The position numbers and the translations under genes are program-made. Shown here piece after piece: positions 1 through 10,720 of a stretch of DNA of 64,000 nt. Under the pieces are notes generated by a model. The model had not been told where the DNA came from, searched no databases, and saw only the letters and a program-made list of their open reading frames with translations. This stretch comes from Rhynochetos jubatus. Its lineage: Eukaryota; Chordata; Aves; Eurypygiformes; Rhynochetidae. The stretch's first letter is position 1; each line of letters opens with the position of its first letter. The stretch is taken from positions 4,206,157-4,270,156 of the forward strand of contig CM050676.1 of the NCBI GenBank assembly GCA_027574665.1. The letters run 5' to 3'.

Positions 1-965
1 AGGGCAGGACCTGGAGGTCCGCCAGAGGTTCCCGCTGTCACTGCCGTGGTAAGACATGAGCCTTGGAAACAAGGGGATTTGGTAGCCTGGCAGGCTAAAA
101 TGCCAAGACTACGGGATGGCGCAGAAAAATGCGCCCAGTTCTTACCTGGCATTATAACTGATTATACACCCAATTGGAATGATATGAGAACCCTTCTCCG
201 TGAATTGTTTCGTCCGGAGGATTGAGAAAAAATCCTGCAAAAAGAGAGAGAGATTGCCCAAAGGGGGCAAGCCCAGGGACTGGTCCCCTGGCCCAACAAT
301 AACCCTGAATGGGACATATCCACTGCTGGTGGAATGACAGCTTATCGAACCGCTATCCAGCAAGTAGTGGAAGCGGTCTGACAAGCTGGAGAACGGGTCA
401 CTGATTGGACAAAAGTGCTGGACTGCAGACAAAAACCTGATAAACATCCCTGTGATTACTGGGGACGTCTAAAAGCTACCTTACTCGAATACGGAGGTAT
501 GACCCGAGAAAAGGACCAGTAGCTCTGAGTGTATTTGTAGGTCAATCTGCCCCAGATATCAGTAAATATTTCAAAAAATATGCCTGGATGGCAAGGAGAA
601 ACTTTGGCTGAAATCTTGAGTATTGCTACGTTTGTGTGCGACGGACGGAGTGAGGGGAGAGAGAGAGAAATCACTCTGTTAGCTGCAGCGATTACTCAGG
701 GTTATAGCCAACAAAGAGGGCGGGGTTTTCCCCGGCGAGGGGGCAGAGAGGAAGGGGTTTTTCCTCTTCAACTTCTTATCCTAATGCCCGTGGTTTTATT
801 GTGGTAATTCAGGACACGTACAATCGTACAATCGACTGTCCTCACAGACCCATCAGCTCCAGCGGAAGGACTCCTGTGGAGAGACCACCCAGACCTCATT
901 CTCAATAAAGAAGAAAACACTGGAGTTATCAATTTATGGAAATGACAGGAATTAAGGTAGATCGT
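1..965 (+). pseudogene. ERV gag remnant, copy 1 (matrix end and capsid)
   Basis: Scattered capsid-like blocks resemble gammaretroviral Gag, for example a PEWDISTAGG-type block near 310-340 (cf. PDWDY in gammaretroviral capsid) and a GQSAPDISKY-type block near 540-570. They are split among frames and interrupted by TGA and TAG codons (for example at about 222 and 378). The retroviral zinc knuckle is not evident after about 700. The N-terminal matrix part lies outside the window. Family resemblance is by eye. Confidence 0.75.
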
Positions 966-1299
966 AACGGTCCCGTCACGGCAAAGGTAAATGGTATTTC
1001 AGTGTATTTTTAATAGACACTGGAGCAACGTTATCTTTACTTCATTTTCCAATACCACAGGTCTCTGTTGATACCGTAATTATTGATGGGGTCGTAGCTG
1101 GTAAAGAATTCTTTTTTTCTTCTCCCCTCCCAGTGATATTAGGAGGGAAAATGTCTTGGGGAAGATTTGTCATATCCCCAGAAACACCAGGATCTTTGCT
1201 GGGACGAGACTTGTTACAAGGCTTTGGAACACGTATATCTCTAACACCCAAAGGGATCCTGTTGGTAATGCCAGGAGTCTCAGTCCTGAAATGAAAACC
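966..1299 (+). pseudogene. ERV protease remnant, copy 1
   Basis: The aspartic protease active-site motif LIDTGAT is readable at about 1010-1030, with a later LLGRDLL-like block near 1198-1215. The surrounding frame is broken by stops. It lies between gag and the reverse transcriptase remnant, as expected for a simple gamma-type provirus. Confidence 0.7.
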
Positions 1300-1377
1300 T
1301 GAGAAGCAAAAGGATAAAGGGATCCCTGAGGAACTGATTGAGATTCCTTCTGAGCTGAGGTAGGAGTGTGAAAATCT

Positions 1378-3938
1378 GTGGAAGCAGTGGTGATTCAGAC
1401 AATAGGAGGGGCTGCACCGTCAGTTAGACAGTACCCCATAATTTCTGAAGCAATGCCTAGCACTGGAACACAGATTGAAAATTTCTTGAAAAATGGAATA
1501 TTGAAAGAATGTAGAAGTCCTTATAATCCTCCAATTTTACCTGTTAGTAAACACAGATTGGATAAGGGTGGAGATCCTGAGTATCGATTGGTACAAGATT
1601 GACGTGCTGTAAATGAACACGTTAGTTCTCACCTACTGTTTTCCCATGTGCGTCGGAACTGGTACAATATGTGGGTGATTTCCTAATTGCCAGTCAGTCA
1701 GAAGCTGATTGTGTTTGTGACACCAAATATTTGCGTACACAACTTGCAAAGAAGGGTCACCGTGCATCTCTATCCAAACTACAGCTCTGCCGACAACAGG
1801 GGAAGTACCTGGGGGTTATTTTTAAGCCGAGGGAAAGGGAGACAGACCCTGAACGCATCAAGGCAGTACAGGAGATACCCAGAGCTGGGCCTGAGAAGCA
1901 GTTAAGGGGATTCCTAGGTCAAGTGGGCTTTTGCAGACCGTGGATCCCCAGGTTTAGTGTGATAGCTAAAGCATTGCATGAGGCAACAAAACAAAAAGAT
2001 GAAGTGGAACCGATAACAGGGGGCCCAGAAAGGGAAAAGGCTTTTCGAGCACTGAAGGGAGCGTTGTTAAAAGCCCCAGCTCGAGGAATCCCGGATTATA
2101 GCAAAACATTTAAACTGTGTTGTACTGAAAATAAGGGAAGAGCAAATGGAGTTTTGACTCAAACTTTAGGTCCCTAGGAAAGACCTGTAGCATATTACTC
2201 GTGCTCCTTAGATCCAGTAATGAAAGGAACTCCTTTTTGTATTTGAGCGAGAGCAGCCGCCGCTGAGTTAGTAGAAAGAACTCAAAATACAGTTTTGGGA
2301 CACCCCCTGACGGTGTGTGTGCCCCATGGAGTGGAAATCCTTTTTAAACAAGAGGCCGAGAAGGCACTTTCTCCGCAAAGGGCGCACCGGTCTGAACTGA
2401 GACTTTTGCTTGCTGATAATTTGAAGCTGGAAAGATGCAATACTTTGAGTCCCGCCACCCTGATGCCGCTGCCTACAGCTGGTGAGAAGGAGCACCCAGA
2501 TTTGAACCTTTTTGCAGATGGATCGTCATATTATGAGCGTGGTCAGAGATGCACCGGACGCACCGTTACCCAGGTATTACTGGCTGGACCTTTCTGCCCC
2601 GATCTAGGTGCGCAGGGAGAGGAGATGGTGGCAGCTGAGTACGCTACTGGCCACCGCGTTGACACCTGTACAGACTCAAAATACACCTTTGGAGCGTGCC
2701 GTGCCGCAGGTGTGCTGTGGGAAGAACGGGGATTCCTTACCTCTCCAGGTAAAACCATTGCGCACGGGGAGCTAAGAAAAGGCCTACGGGAGGCAATACC
2801 GCTGCCCTCTGAGCTGGCTGCGATAGATATTAAGGCTCCTGCCAACAAGCAGGATAAAAGATGCAAAGGAAATGCGCTCGCTGATCAGGCAGCGAAAGCT
2901 GCTGCTCGACAAGTCTTTGCTGTGACTTGGATTTCGGGAAAGGAACCTGACACCGAGCTACCCGACAAAGGGGAACTTTCCGAAGAGCTGCCGGGAGAAG
3001 AGAAACAGCTGTGGGAGAAACTGGGAGCTCAGCATCGTGGAGGACAGTGGATTTTAGGGAGTGAACCGTTACTCCCGAAAAGGTATTTATTGCCGATTAC
3101 ACGTGAAAAAACGCACGGGGGTCCTGGGAACGTTGCCTTGAGGATCCAGAGACTGTGGGCGGCCCCAGGAGTTTATGCTGCAGCAAAAGCTGCCGACTTT
3201 GTAAAGAACATGCATCTCAGAATCAAGACACCCCTGGGCAAACGACCCCCGGCAATGTATCCACTCCCAGACCTGCAAACAGACGGGGCTGAGAAGCCTA
3301 AAGCCATGGGATTCACATATTGGCTTGTTATTGTTGGACAGTGATGGGGTTGGGTTGAAGCTTTCCCCACTCGGAAAATGACTCCAAGGTGGTTGTTAAA
3401 GCTCGTTTGAAGGAAATTATTCCTAGATACGGAGTTCCTGAAGTCATGGATTCCGACAGGGGAGCACATTTTACTGCAGCTGTTGTAATTCAGGTCTCTC
3501 ACTCCTCAGGCACCCGAGCACAGCTACGCACACCCTGTCACCCAGAGTCGTCGGGGCAGGCAGAGGATGAAGAGAACAATGAAGGAATAATTAGTGAAGG
3601 CTTGTAAACAAAGAGGGTTAGAATGGCCAGAGGCATTAAACTTAGTATTATGGGATAGTAGGAATACGCCTAGACAACCAGTAGGAGTTTCGCCTGCAGG
3701 AATTTTATTGGGAAGAATTGTAGCTGTTCCAGGAACTTGTGTTCCAGCTCAGACGAGCCTGTTGGATGGAGATGAACAGGGAAGCCGGTATGTGTTGTAT
3801 TTACAGAACTCTTTCTCACAAATGAGAAATCATGCTTATTGGGATCAGGGAGCAACACCTGAAATTCAAGTCCATGATCTGCAGCCTGGTGATAAAGTTT
3901 ATGTAAAAATGTTAAGAGAAAGAAGAGATTTGAACTGA
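1378..3938 (+). pseudogene. ERV pol remnant, copy 1 (RT, RNase H, integrase)
   Basis: An RT N-terminal block (SPYNPPILPV, then YRLVQD followed by a stop) lies at 1441-1602. The next recognisable RT block begins at the catalytic box near 1665, so the central fingers/palm segment is deleted. The box reads YVGD instead of YVDD, so one catalytic Asp is lost. A thumb/connection block follows to a stop at 2175. The RNase H region has FADGSS near 2510 and TDSKY near 2673. Integrase has a SDRGAHFTA block near 3450 and the C-terminal LQPGDKVYVK block near 3884. Several frameshifts and stops separate these parts. Confidence 0.82.
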
Positions 3939-4075
3939 AATGGGAAAGACCTTATATGGTGTAACTGACCTCTTTTTATGCTGTCAAGGTGCAGGGGAAA
4001 GAAACCTGGATCCGTCATTCACCTGTGTGTAAAGATTCCACACCAGGGCTACCTTAACCTCTTGTCTACTCTCAC

Positions 4076-4690
4076 TTGCCCCGGACTGACACGCTGTGGT
4101 CAAAGATTTTCTTACACTGTCAGGATCCAGTGGCAGATGAGACTGTGGTGAAGCACAGTAATGGCACATGTCAAACCTTTTGTGAAATCAGGGGTTTTCA
4201 GATTCAATCTGTTCAGAATGTTATAGTTACTAAAAATACCAGAATCGAGCGGGATTATTCCTTTGATCCTTCAGTGGCTGTTGAATTTTGTGTTACTGTT
4301 AGAGTCTCAGATAACTGGAGAGAATGTGGTGTATGGTCAAAACTAAGGCCTTGGGATCCCTGTTCTTATCCTGCACATCTCAGGGAGCTGCTGACTGGGA
4401 GAGGAACAGGGTGTTTGAACCAGCATCTGTGGTATTTGGGTGAAGGACCAGCTGGAGACTGGTGTTGCTTTATCCAGTCCAGTCTGTGTAGTTAGTTAAC
4501 ACTTCTTGGGGATTTTCGGAAGCTTTTTCAGGGTTAACTTGTTGGTTCCCTGACCTGTCCCCATGGTTAAAGAGAGGGATTGCAATAGCTGTTGCAGTGG
4601 GTTTACGGCTTGTATGTGCAATAGGATTGTTATAATGTTGTATTACTTCTCTTACTCGCTTATTGACTGAGATTTAAGGTGCCACCTGGA
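4076..4690 (+). pseudogene. ERV envelope remnant, copy 1
   Basis: A 139-codon open stretch at 4076-4495 has several Cys residues but no motif that I can assign with certainty. It is followed at about 4550-4650 by a hydrophobic stretch (GIAIAVAVGL) resembling the transmembrane anchor of a gamma-type TM subunit and ending in stops. Only about 0.6 kb remains where a full env would need about 1.8 kb, so most of SU and the fusion region is gone. Confidence 0.5.
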
Positions 4691-4724
4691 ATTATAATAA
4701 ATGTTAATTGCAGGTATGCAAATC

Positions 4725-4742
4725 AAAACAAAAGGAGGGAAC
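4725..4742 (+). other. ERV polypurine tract, copy 1
   Basis: A purine-rich AAAACAAAAGGAGGGAAC lies directly before the TG that opens the 3' LTR, which is the standard position of the plus-strand primer. Confidence 0.75.
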
Positions 4743-5326
4743 TGTGAAGGACTCTTTCATAGTCTCCGGTGCAGGGTTAGAGCTGAGGTTTGGGGTCTTG
4801 TAAAAGTGCAGAAACACTGCTCAGCAGGCCCAGAATGTTTGTGCTCAACCTGCTCCTGGTACAGACCCACCCAAGGCTGGTTTCAAACCCAGCCAAGCTA
4901 ATCATGCAGAGACAGTCTCAGCAAAGGGTGGTTAATTAATTAAGCACAGGTGCTTTGCTAGACAAAAGGTAAACCCTTACTAGTACATCTCGAGGTCTGT
5001 CTCAGAATTGTGCGAGACAGAAAGGGCAGAAGAGTGCTTATGGAAACGGCGACCCGAAGAGACCCCGCAACTAAGAAAGAAGGCGGCAGCTGAGACAGGG
5101 GAGTGTGAGGGCCTTTGATAAACGATGAACTTTGGGGACTGAAAGGCTCAGTGGAAATATACAAAGACTTCGGACCTTGTGTAATGGGTATTGATTGAAT
5201 GGTATAAAAACTGTGCGAGATCTTGGGCCGTTGGCCACTCCCTGAGGTGGTGGCCCAACCCTGAGTTGTGATTTAATAAATGGCAAACCTAGAGCAACCC
5301 GCTTGTTTGGGGAAAAACCTTTAACA
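4743..5326 (+). repeat. ERV 3' LTR, copy 1 (584 bp)
   Basis: Opens with TGTGAAGGAC and closes with CTTTAACA, giving TG...CA ends. A TATAAAA box lies at 5203-5209 and a polyadenylation signal AATAAA at 5275-5280, which sets U3 to about 4743-5229. It still carries promoter and poly(A) signals and points towards the 3' end of the convergent PRR22-A gene. Confidence 0.85.
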
Positions 5327-5527
5327 AAGGGGACAGGGGAATCCCCCCCGATCCCCGCCATTCCCACCCTGCTGGCGGTGACTCGTCCCCGGGGACGGCT
5401 CGGTGCCCTTCGGGGCTCCCCGGCTCGACCTGGGGCTCAGCGGGGCTTTGGCAGCTCTTGGGTGCCGTTTCCTGGTGCCCCCTCCCCCCACACCCCAGAG
5501 GCACGGAGAGGTTCTGGAGGAAAGTCT

Positions 5528-5533
5528 TTTAAT
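5528..5533 (-). terminator. PRR22-A1 polyadenylation signal (ATTAAA)
   Basis: TTTAAT on the + strand reads ATTAAA on the - strand, about 100 bases after the PRR22-A1 stop. The same signal is conserved in all six copies. Confidence 0.65.
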
Positions 5534-5631
5534 GGGAAACAAGGAAGGAAAGAGACTCTTTAACTGCACACTAACACCCCCCTCCTCCCCACCCCCGCTG
5601 CCCCCAGGTCCATCCCAGCCCCGCCGTGGGC

Positions 5632-8600
5632 CTACTGCCCCCCTGCCAGCCCCGTGCTGCCGGCCAGAGCCCTGCGCTTGCTGGGGGGCTCGTCCAAGGT
5701 GCTCCCCCGCGGCTCCTGCCCCCGCTTCTTCCCCCGCTCCTCTGCCACGGCCAGAGGGGACGGTGCCGGGTCCATCGCCTCATCTTCCCACGGCTCCAGC
5801 AGCTCCATGGCGAAGATGGATTCCTCGTTGCTGAGGATGGCGTCGGGGGTCTCGAGGACGCGGGCGGCGAGGGTGAGCAGGTCATCCGGCAGCGAGAGCG
5901 AGTCGAAGTCGCTGTCGGGGACCCCTGTGCCGGTGTCACCCGGATCCCCAGAGATGGGGTCGCTGCCGGGACCGTCCTGGCTGCCCCCCACGGTGTCCAG
6001 GGAGCAGCCAAAGAGCCTTAGTGCCTCTTCCAGAGGCACCTCCCCGGGCAGGTCGAGGTTTCCGGCCGGGTCACAAGGCTCTTGGCTGTGGGGGGCATCA
6101 GCGGAATGGGAGGGGATGCCATGGCCCGGGGCGATGTTGCTGGCTCCATCCTGGCTGACCCCCTCGATTTCCAGGGCGGAAGCGATGAGCTTTAGGGTGT
6201 CCTCGTGCAGCTCCTCCCTGGAAACCTCCAGGTCATCTGCCAGGTCCCACAGTCCCAGGTTTTCCGGGGTAGCACAGGGGCTGCAGGAGATGTTGCTGCC
6301 TGGGGGGATGTTGCTGCCCAGGGGTGCTCCTGTGGTGGTGGCCGTGCCAGCGATGTTCAACTGCCCCTCGATGTGCTGGGAGCCGTGGGTGGAGGAGGGC
6401 AACATCGGGGGCGCTGGGGTCACCACTCTCCCCTCCCCGCCAGTGTCAGCAGGGTGCCCAGGCACAGGGACACTCCTGGGACCCCCCTCGCTGACCCCCA
6501 GCACATCCCGGGAGCAACCCGTCAGCTTTAGGGCCTCTTTGAGGAGCTCCTCGTCGGTGACACTGAGGTCCTCAAGGCCTTGGTTGTCCCGGGCAGCGAT
6601 GGGGCTGGGGGAGATGTCTCTGCTCAGGGGGGTGTTGCTCCGCTGGGGTGCCCCTATGGCAGTGGCCGTGCCAGAGACGTTGCACTGTCCCTCGATGATC
6701 TGGGAGCCATGGCTGGAAGACGGCAACTCCTGGGGGCCTGGGGCCACCGCTTTCCCCTCTCTGGAGCTGTCCCCAGTGTCCCCAGCCGTAGGAACAGGGC
6801 CAGGACCATCCCGGCTGGCTCCCAGCACATCCCGGGAGTAACCAAAGAGCCTTAGGGCCTCTTCGAGGAGCTCCTCGTTGGTGACATCAAGGTCCCCAAG
6901 GCCTTGGTTGTCCCGGGCAGCGATGGTGCTGGAGGGGGTGTCTCTCTCCGGGGGGATGGTGCTGCCTGGGGGTGCCCCCACAGCGGTGGCCACGCTGGCG
7001 ATGTTCAACTGCCCCTCCGTGTGCTGGGAGCCGTGGCTTGATGACAGCAACACCGGGGGCGCTGTTGTCACCGCTGTCCCATCTCTGCCGCTGTCACCAT
7101 TGTCCCCGGCCACAGGGACACTGCTGGGCCCCCCCTCGCTGACCCCCAGCACATCCCGGGAGCAACCAAAGAGCCTTAGGGCCTCTTCGAGGAGCTCCTC
7201 GTCGGCCACACTGAGGTCCCCAAGGCCTTGGTTGTCCCGGGCAGCGATGGGGCTGGGGGAGATGTCTCTGCTCAGGGGGGTGTTGCTCCGCTGGGGTGCC
7301 CCTATGGCAGTGGCCGTGCCAGAGACGTTGCACTGTCCCTCGATGATCTGGGAGCCATGGCTGGAAGATGGCAACTCCTGGGGGCCTGGGGCCACCGCTT
7401 TCCCCTCTCGGAAGCTGTCCCCAGTGTCCCCGGCCACAGGGACACTGCTGGGCCCCCCCTCGCTGACCCCCAGCACATCCCGGGAGCAACCAAAGAGCCT
7501 TAGGGCCTCTTCGAGGAGCTGCTCTTCGGTGACTTCGAGGTCCCCAAGGCCGTGGTTGTCCCGGGCAGCAACGGGGCTGGGGGGGATGTCTCTGCCCGGG
7601 CGGATGGTGCTGCCCGGGGCTGCCCCTGTGGCGGTGGCCCGGCCGGAGATGTTGACTTGTGCCGCCGGCCCCTTGATGTGCTGGGAGCCGGGGCTGGACT
7701 TTGGCCGCAGCAGAGTCGGGGCCACCGCTCTGGCCTGATGGTTTGGGGGGGCCAGGGGTTGCGGTTGGCCGTGGGGGGTCACCGGGACTGCCCAGGCCAG
7801 GGGTGTCTCGTAGCCCCCAGGGACCCACAGGGCAGCAGCCGGCAGAGGAGCGGGAGCGTGGCCCAGCGTGGCGGAGGCCGATGGCAGGTGGACGGTGCCC
7901 GTCCCTGGCACGTGGAGGAGGTGGTGGTCGAAGAGGCAGCCGCATGGAGCCCTCTGCAGACCTGGGAGGGTGAGAGGGAGCCGTGCTGGGCCGGGGGCAA
8001 CCTCCAGGTGCACCCGCTGAGCCGGCCCCGGTGGCTGACGCCAAACAGCTCTGCGCCTGGCACGTGGGCAGATGGTGGCCGGGGCGCTCCCCGCGGGGTG
8101 GGCCGGGGTTGTTAACTGGGGAGGGGGCTGGCTTCCCTGAGGTGGAACGGGAGATGTGGCCCCAAGTGTTTGGGAAATCCCCTGGGAATTGGATGTAGTG
8201 GGCAGGCATCACCCCGGCGAGGGCACGGACACTCGCCCGGGCTTGCTGCACCCCAGTGCCATATGTGCCAGGGGCCGGGGGTGCAGGGGATGCTGGGGTT
8301 CCTGGGGGTGTGGGATGCTGAGTGTGTGCGGGGGTCCGGGTGCCAGAGCGGACAGGGCTGCCATACCTGCTGGTGATGCCCGGGGGACCTGGGGTGCCAT
8401 CCGCGCCGCGGGTGCCCAAGCTGCGGGGAAGGGCTGCCACTGCCCGGGCACTGGGCACAGGTCGGCTGAGCCTGGAAGAGAGACAGGAGTGACGGCCAGG
8501 GCTCAGCTCTGCTCTGGCCCCTGAGAGCATCCCCGGGCTGCAGGGGTCGGCGTCGGTGCCTACCTGGGGGGTAGAAGGTGTCCGGGAGCAGAAAAGTGGG

Positions 8601-8666
8601 CTGGAGCTGGGGCGCAGGGGGTGCGCGTGAGCGGCGGGGTGGGAGCTGCCGCGGTGGCCACGCCAT
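5632..8666 (-). CDS. PRR22: PRR22-A1, proline-rich protein 22 (845 aa predicted, 3 exons)
   Basis: Predicted exons on the - strand: 8564-8666, 8367-8471 and 5632-7961. Donors are GTAGGC and GTATGG, and both acceptors end in CAG. Joining keeps phase 1 and creates SPAGLQRAPCGCLFD at about residues 67-81. This parallels the PAGFQ.APCGCFFDP block of human PRR22 as I remember it, and is the main reason for the name. Exon 3 then has a Pro/Ala-rich stretch, five 108-residue modules each with an acidic helix (LLEEALRLFGCSRDVLG), a sixth half module, a C-terminal LPDDLLTLAARVLETPDAIL block (cf. human LPEELLSFDYSVPEIL) and a basic PPSKRR tail that could be a nuclear signal. It is the longest copy, with one module more than B2, C1 or C2. 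Function is unknown to me. Confidence 0.82.
6060..7689 (-). repeat. Coding minisatellite in PRR22-A1 exon 3 (5 modules of about 324 bp)
   Basis: Five in-frame modules start with (H)GSQ and end with LPSSS/LLSSS. The first is 333 bp and the rest 324 bp. Modules alternate between two subtypes (GSQIIEGQCNVSG and GSQHTEGQLNIAS), suggesting past duplication of dimers. The helix box varies: EEQLLEEALRLFGCS, EELLEEALRLFGYS, EELLKEALKLTGCS and a diverged EELHEDTLKLIAS in the last module. Confidence 0.9.
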
Positions 8667-8780
8667 GGTGCCTTCTGGCTGTGTGGCTGGCGGTTGCTAA
8701 GGAGTCTCTGGGGTGTCCCAGGTCACAATGCGGGGGCTCCCCGTGTTCCGCCCCGCCCCAGGAACCTGCCCCGCCCCTCC
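8667..8780 (-). promoter_or_regulatory. PRR22-A1 proximal promoter with GC boxes and X-box-like site
   Basis: Reading towards the gene on the - strand, there are GGGGCGGGGC-type boxes at about 8749-8778 and CCTTAGCAACCG at 8691-8702, 25 bases before the ATG. The latter resembles an RFX half-site (TAGCAAC). The arrangement is conserved in all six PRR22 copies. No TATA box is seen. Assignment is by motif only. Confidence 0.4.
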
Positions 8781-9206
8781 GGGCAGGGAAAGGGTTAAGG
8801 GGCACTGGGGTGCCCCCGGCCCCTCCAGGCGGCTCTCAGGGCCGTGGGGGCAAGCCTTGGTCTTTTCCCGGCGCTGGGATAAGCTTGGCATTGGTGGGCC
8901 TTGGTGGCACGAGTCCCGGGCCTGCAGTGCTGGCATGGAGGGCAGGGGCTGTTCAGGGTGGGGGCACAGGGCAGGCGAGGGGGAGGTGTGGCACGGGATG
9001 TCAGGGGGAGGTTTGACGCTCCAGCCCTGCCAGTCGGGCACCAGTCGAGAGCCCCTGGGTGAGGCTGGGGGGCAGAAACAAAGCAGGTGTGGAGGGTGTC
9101 TGCACCCATCGCCCAGCCGGGATGCCAGCCCTGAGGGCTTCTTCCCTAGGCAAGCCAGAGAAAGCTTTGGGGCAGTAGCCCTGGTCCCTGTGGGAGGCTT
9201 CACCTT

Positions 9207-9285
9207 TTTCCCTGGCCATGGCAGGGGGTGGCACTGCATGGTCTTTAAGTTCCCTTCCAACCCAAACCATTCCATGATTCTATGA
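9207..9285 (+). mobile_element. CR1 3' tail fragment, + strand
   Basis: Contains the classic bird CR1 3' end: ATGGCAGGGGGTGG, TCTTTAAGTTCCCTTCC, CCCAAACCATTCC, and the ATGATTCTATGAT terminal repeat. It points right and abuts an oppositely oriented CR1 body at 9286. Confidence 0.8.
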
Positions 9286-10720
9286 TCCATCCAGCCTGGC
9301 CTTGAACACTGCCAGGGATGGGGCAGCCACAGCTTCGCTGGGCAACCTGTCCCAGTGCTCCCCACCCTCTCCTGGAAGAATTTTTTCCTGATGTCCAATC
9401 TAAATCTCCCTTCTTTGACTTTAAAGCCGTTACCCCTTTTCCTGTCACTCCGTGTCCTTGTTAAAACTCCCCCCCCCCCCCCCCCCAGTTTTCTTGTAGC
9501 CCCCCAGGCACTGGAAGGGGCTCTAAGGTCTCCCCGGAGCCTTCCCTTCTCCAGGCTGAACCCCCCAACTCTCTCAGCCTGTCCCCATGGCAGAGGGGCT
9601 CCAGCCCTCGCAGCATCTCTGTGGCCTCCTCTGGACTTGCTCTAAGAGGTCCATGTCCTGCTCATGTTGATGCCCCACAGCTGGACGCAGCACTGCAGGG
9701 GGGGTCTCCCCAGAGAGGAGTAGAGGGGGAGAATCCCCTCCCTCGCCCTGCTGGCCACGCTGCTCCGGATCCAGCCCAGGATCCGGTTGGCTTTCTGGGC
9801 TGCCAGCGCACACGGCCGGCTCCTGTCCAGCTTTCCATCCCCCAGTACCCCCAGACAAAGATGTTGAACAGCACCGGTCCCAATCCCGACCCCTGAGGAA
9901 CGCCGCTCGTCACTGGTCTCCACTCAGACATCGAGCCCTTGACCACCACTCTCTGAGTGCCACCAGCCAGCCAGTTCCTTCTCCACCGAGCGGTCCATCC
10001 GTCCAATCCACACCTCTGCAGTGTAGAGACAAGGGTGTTGTGCAGGACGGTGTCGAACGCTTTGCACAAGTCCAGGTAGATGACATCGGTTCCTGTCCTT
10101 TATCTCCCAAGGTCACGACCCCGTCGCAGAAGGCCACCAGGTTCGTCAGGCAGGATCTGCCCTCGGTGAAGCCACCTTGGCTGTCACCAATCCCCTCCTC
10201 GCTTTCCACGTGCCTTTGCATGGTTTCCAGGAGGATCTGCTCCACGATCTTGCCAGGCACAGAGGTGACACTGACTGGGCTGGAGTTCCCCGGATCCTCC
10301 TTTTTCCCTCTTTAAAGATGGGGGTGATGTTTCCCCTTTTCCAGTCAGTGGGAACTTCACCAGGCCGCCACGACTTCTCAAACACGGGGGGTAGAGGTTG
10401 CACAACCTCATCCGCCAGTTCTTTCAGGACCCGCGGAGGTATTCCACCAGGTCCCATGGAACTGTGCACCTGCAGGTTCCTCAGGTGCTCCTGAACCTGA
10501 TCCTCACTGACCACGGGCGGCTCTCCATGCTCCCAGTCCCTGCCCTTGCCTCCCGCGACTCGGGGGGGTACGGCTTGTGCCCTCGACAGTGAAGAACGAG
10601 ACAAACAAATCACTGAGCACCTCGGCCTTCTCCATATCCTGGGAAACCTGCTCTCCCGTTTCCTTGCGCAGAGGGCCCACATTTTCCTCTGTGGGGCCTG
10701 CGAGCACTTGAGGTGACCAT
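9286..10720 (-). mobile_element. CR1 LINE fragment, - strand (ORF2 RT part, broken)
   Basis: On the - strand this encodes CR1 reverse transcriptase blocks in several frames: [54 protein letters not shown] and FRLDIRKKFF. Frameshifts and deletions disrupt it; the FADD catalytic box is absent, with the VPQGS block running almost directly into [13 protein letters not shown] poly-C run at 9470-9486 interrupts the 3' part. The exact 5' limit is uncertain. Confidence 0.85.

Larger units (their letters stand above)
1..5326 (+). mobile_element. Gammaretrovirus-like endogenous retrovirus, copy 1 (5' end outside window)
   Basis: Decayed class I (gamma-like) provirus in the order gag, pro, pol, env remnant, polypurine tract, 3' LTR. 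All genes carry stops or frameshifts. The 3' LTR ends in CA at 5326 and is followed directly by the outer end of the PRR22-A inverted repeat. Matching sequence in unit 2 shows that the missing 5' part is a truncated LTR, a primer-binding-site-like sequence and the start of gag. No intact viral protein can be made from it. Confidence 0.9.
5327..9206. repeat. Inverted repeat arm 1a (contains PRR22-A1)
   Basis: Reverse complement of 14449-16970. Homology starts right after the LTR end (GGGGACAGGGG) and stops inside the 5' flank of PRR22-A at CACCTT (9201-9206). It includes the whole PRR22 gene, about 0.3 kb of 3' flank and 0.54 kb of 5' flank. It is longer than its partner mainly because PRR22-B1 has lost modules. 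Confidence 0.9.

Noticed and set aside
2295..3344. 349-codon ERV frame (RNase H/integrase part) as a possibly functional protein.
   Set aside because: It is a piece of pol between stops on both sides, without its own start context, and with integrase continuing in other frames. The whole provirus is defective.
9470..9486. Poly-C run considered as a retrotransposon tail or structural element.
   Set aside because: It sits inside the CR1 body and is better explained as homopolymer expansion, or a sequencing length error.
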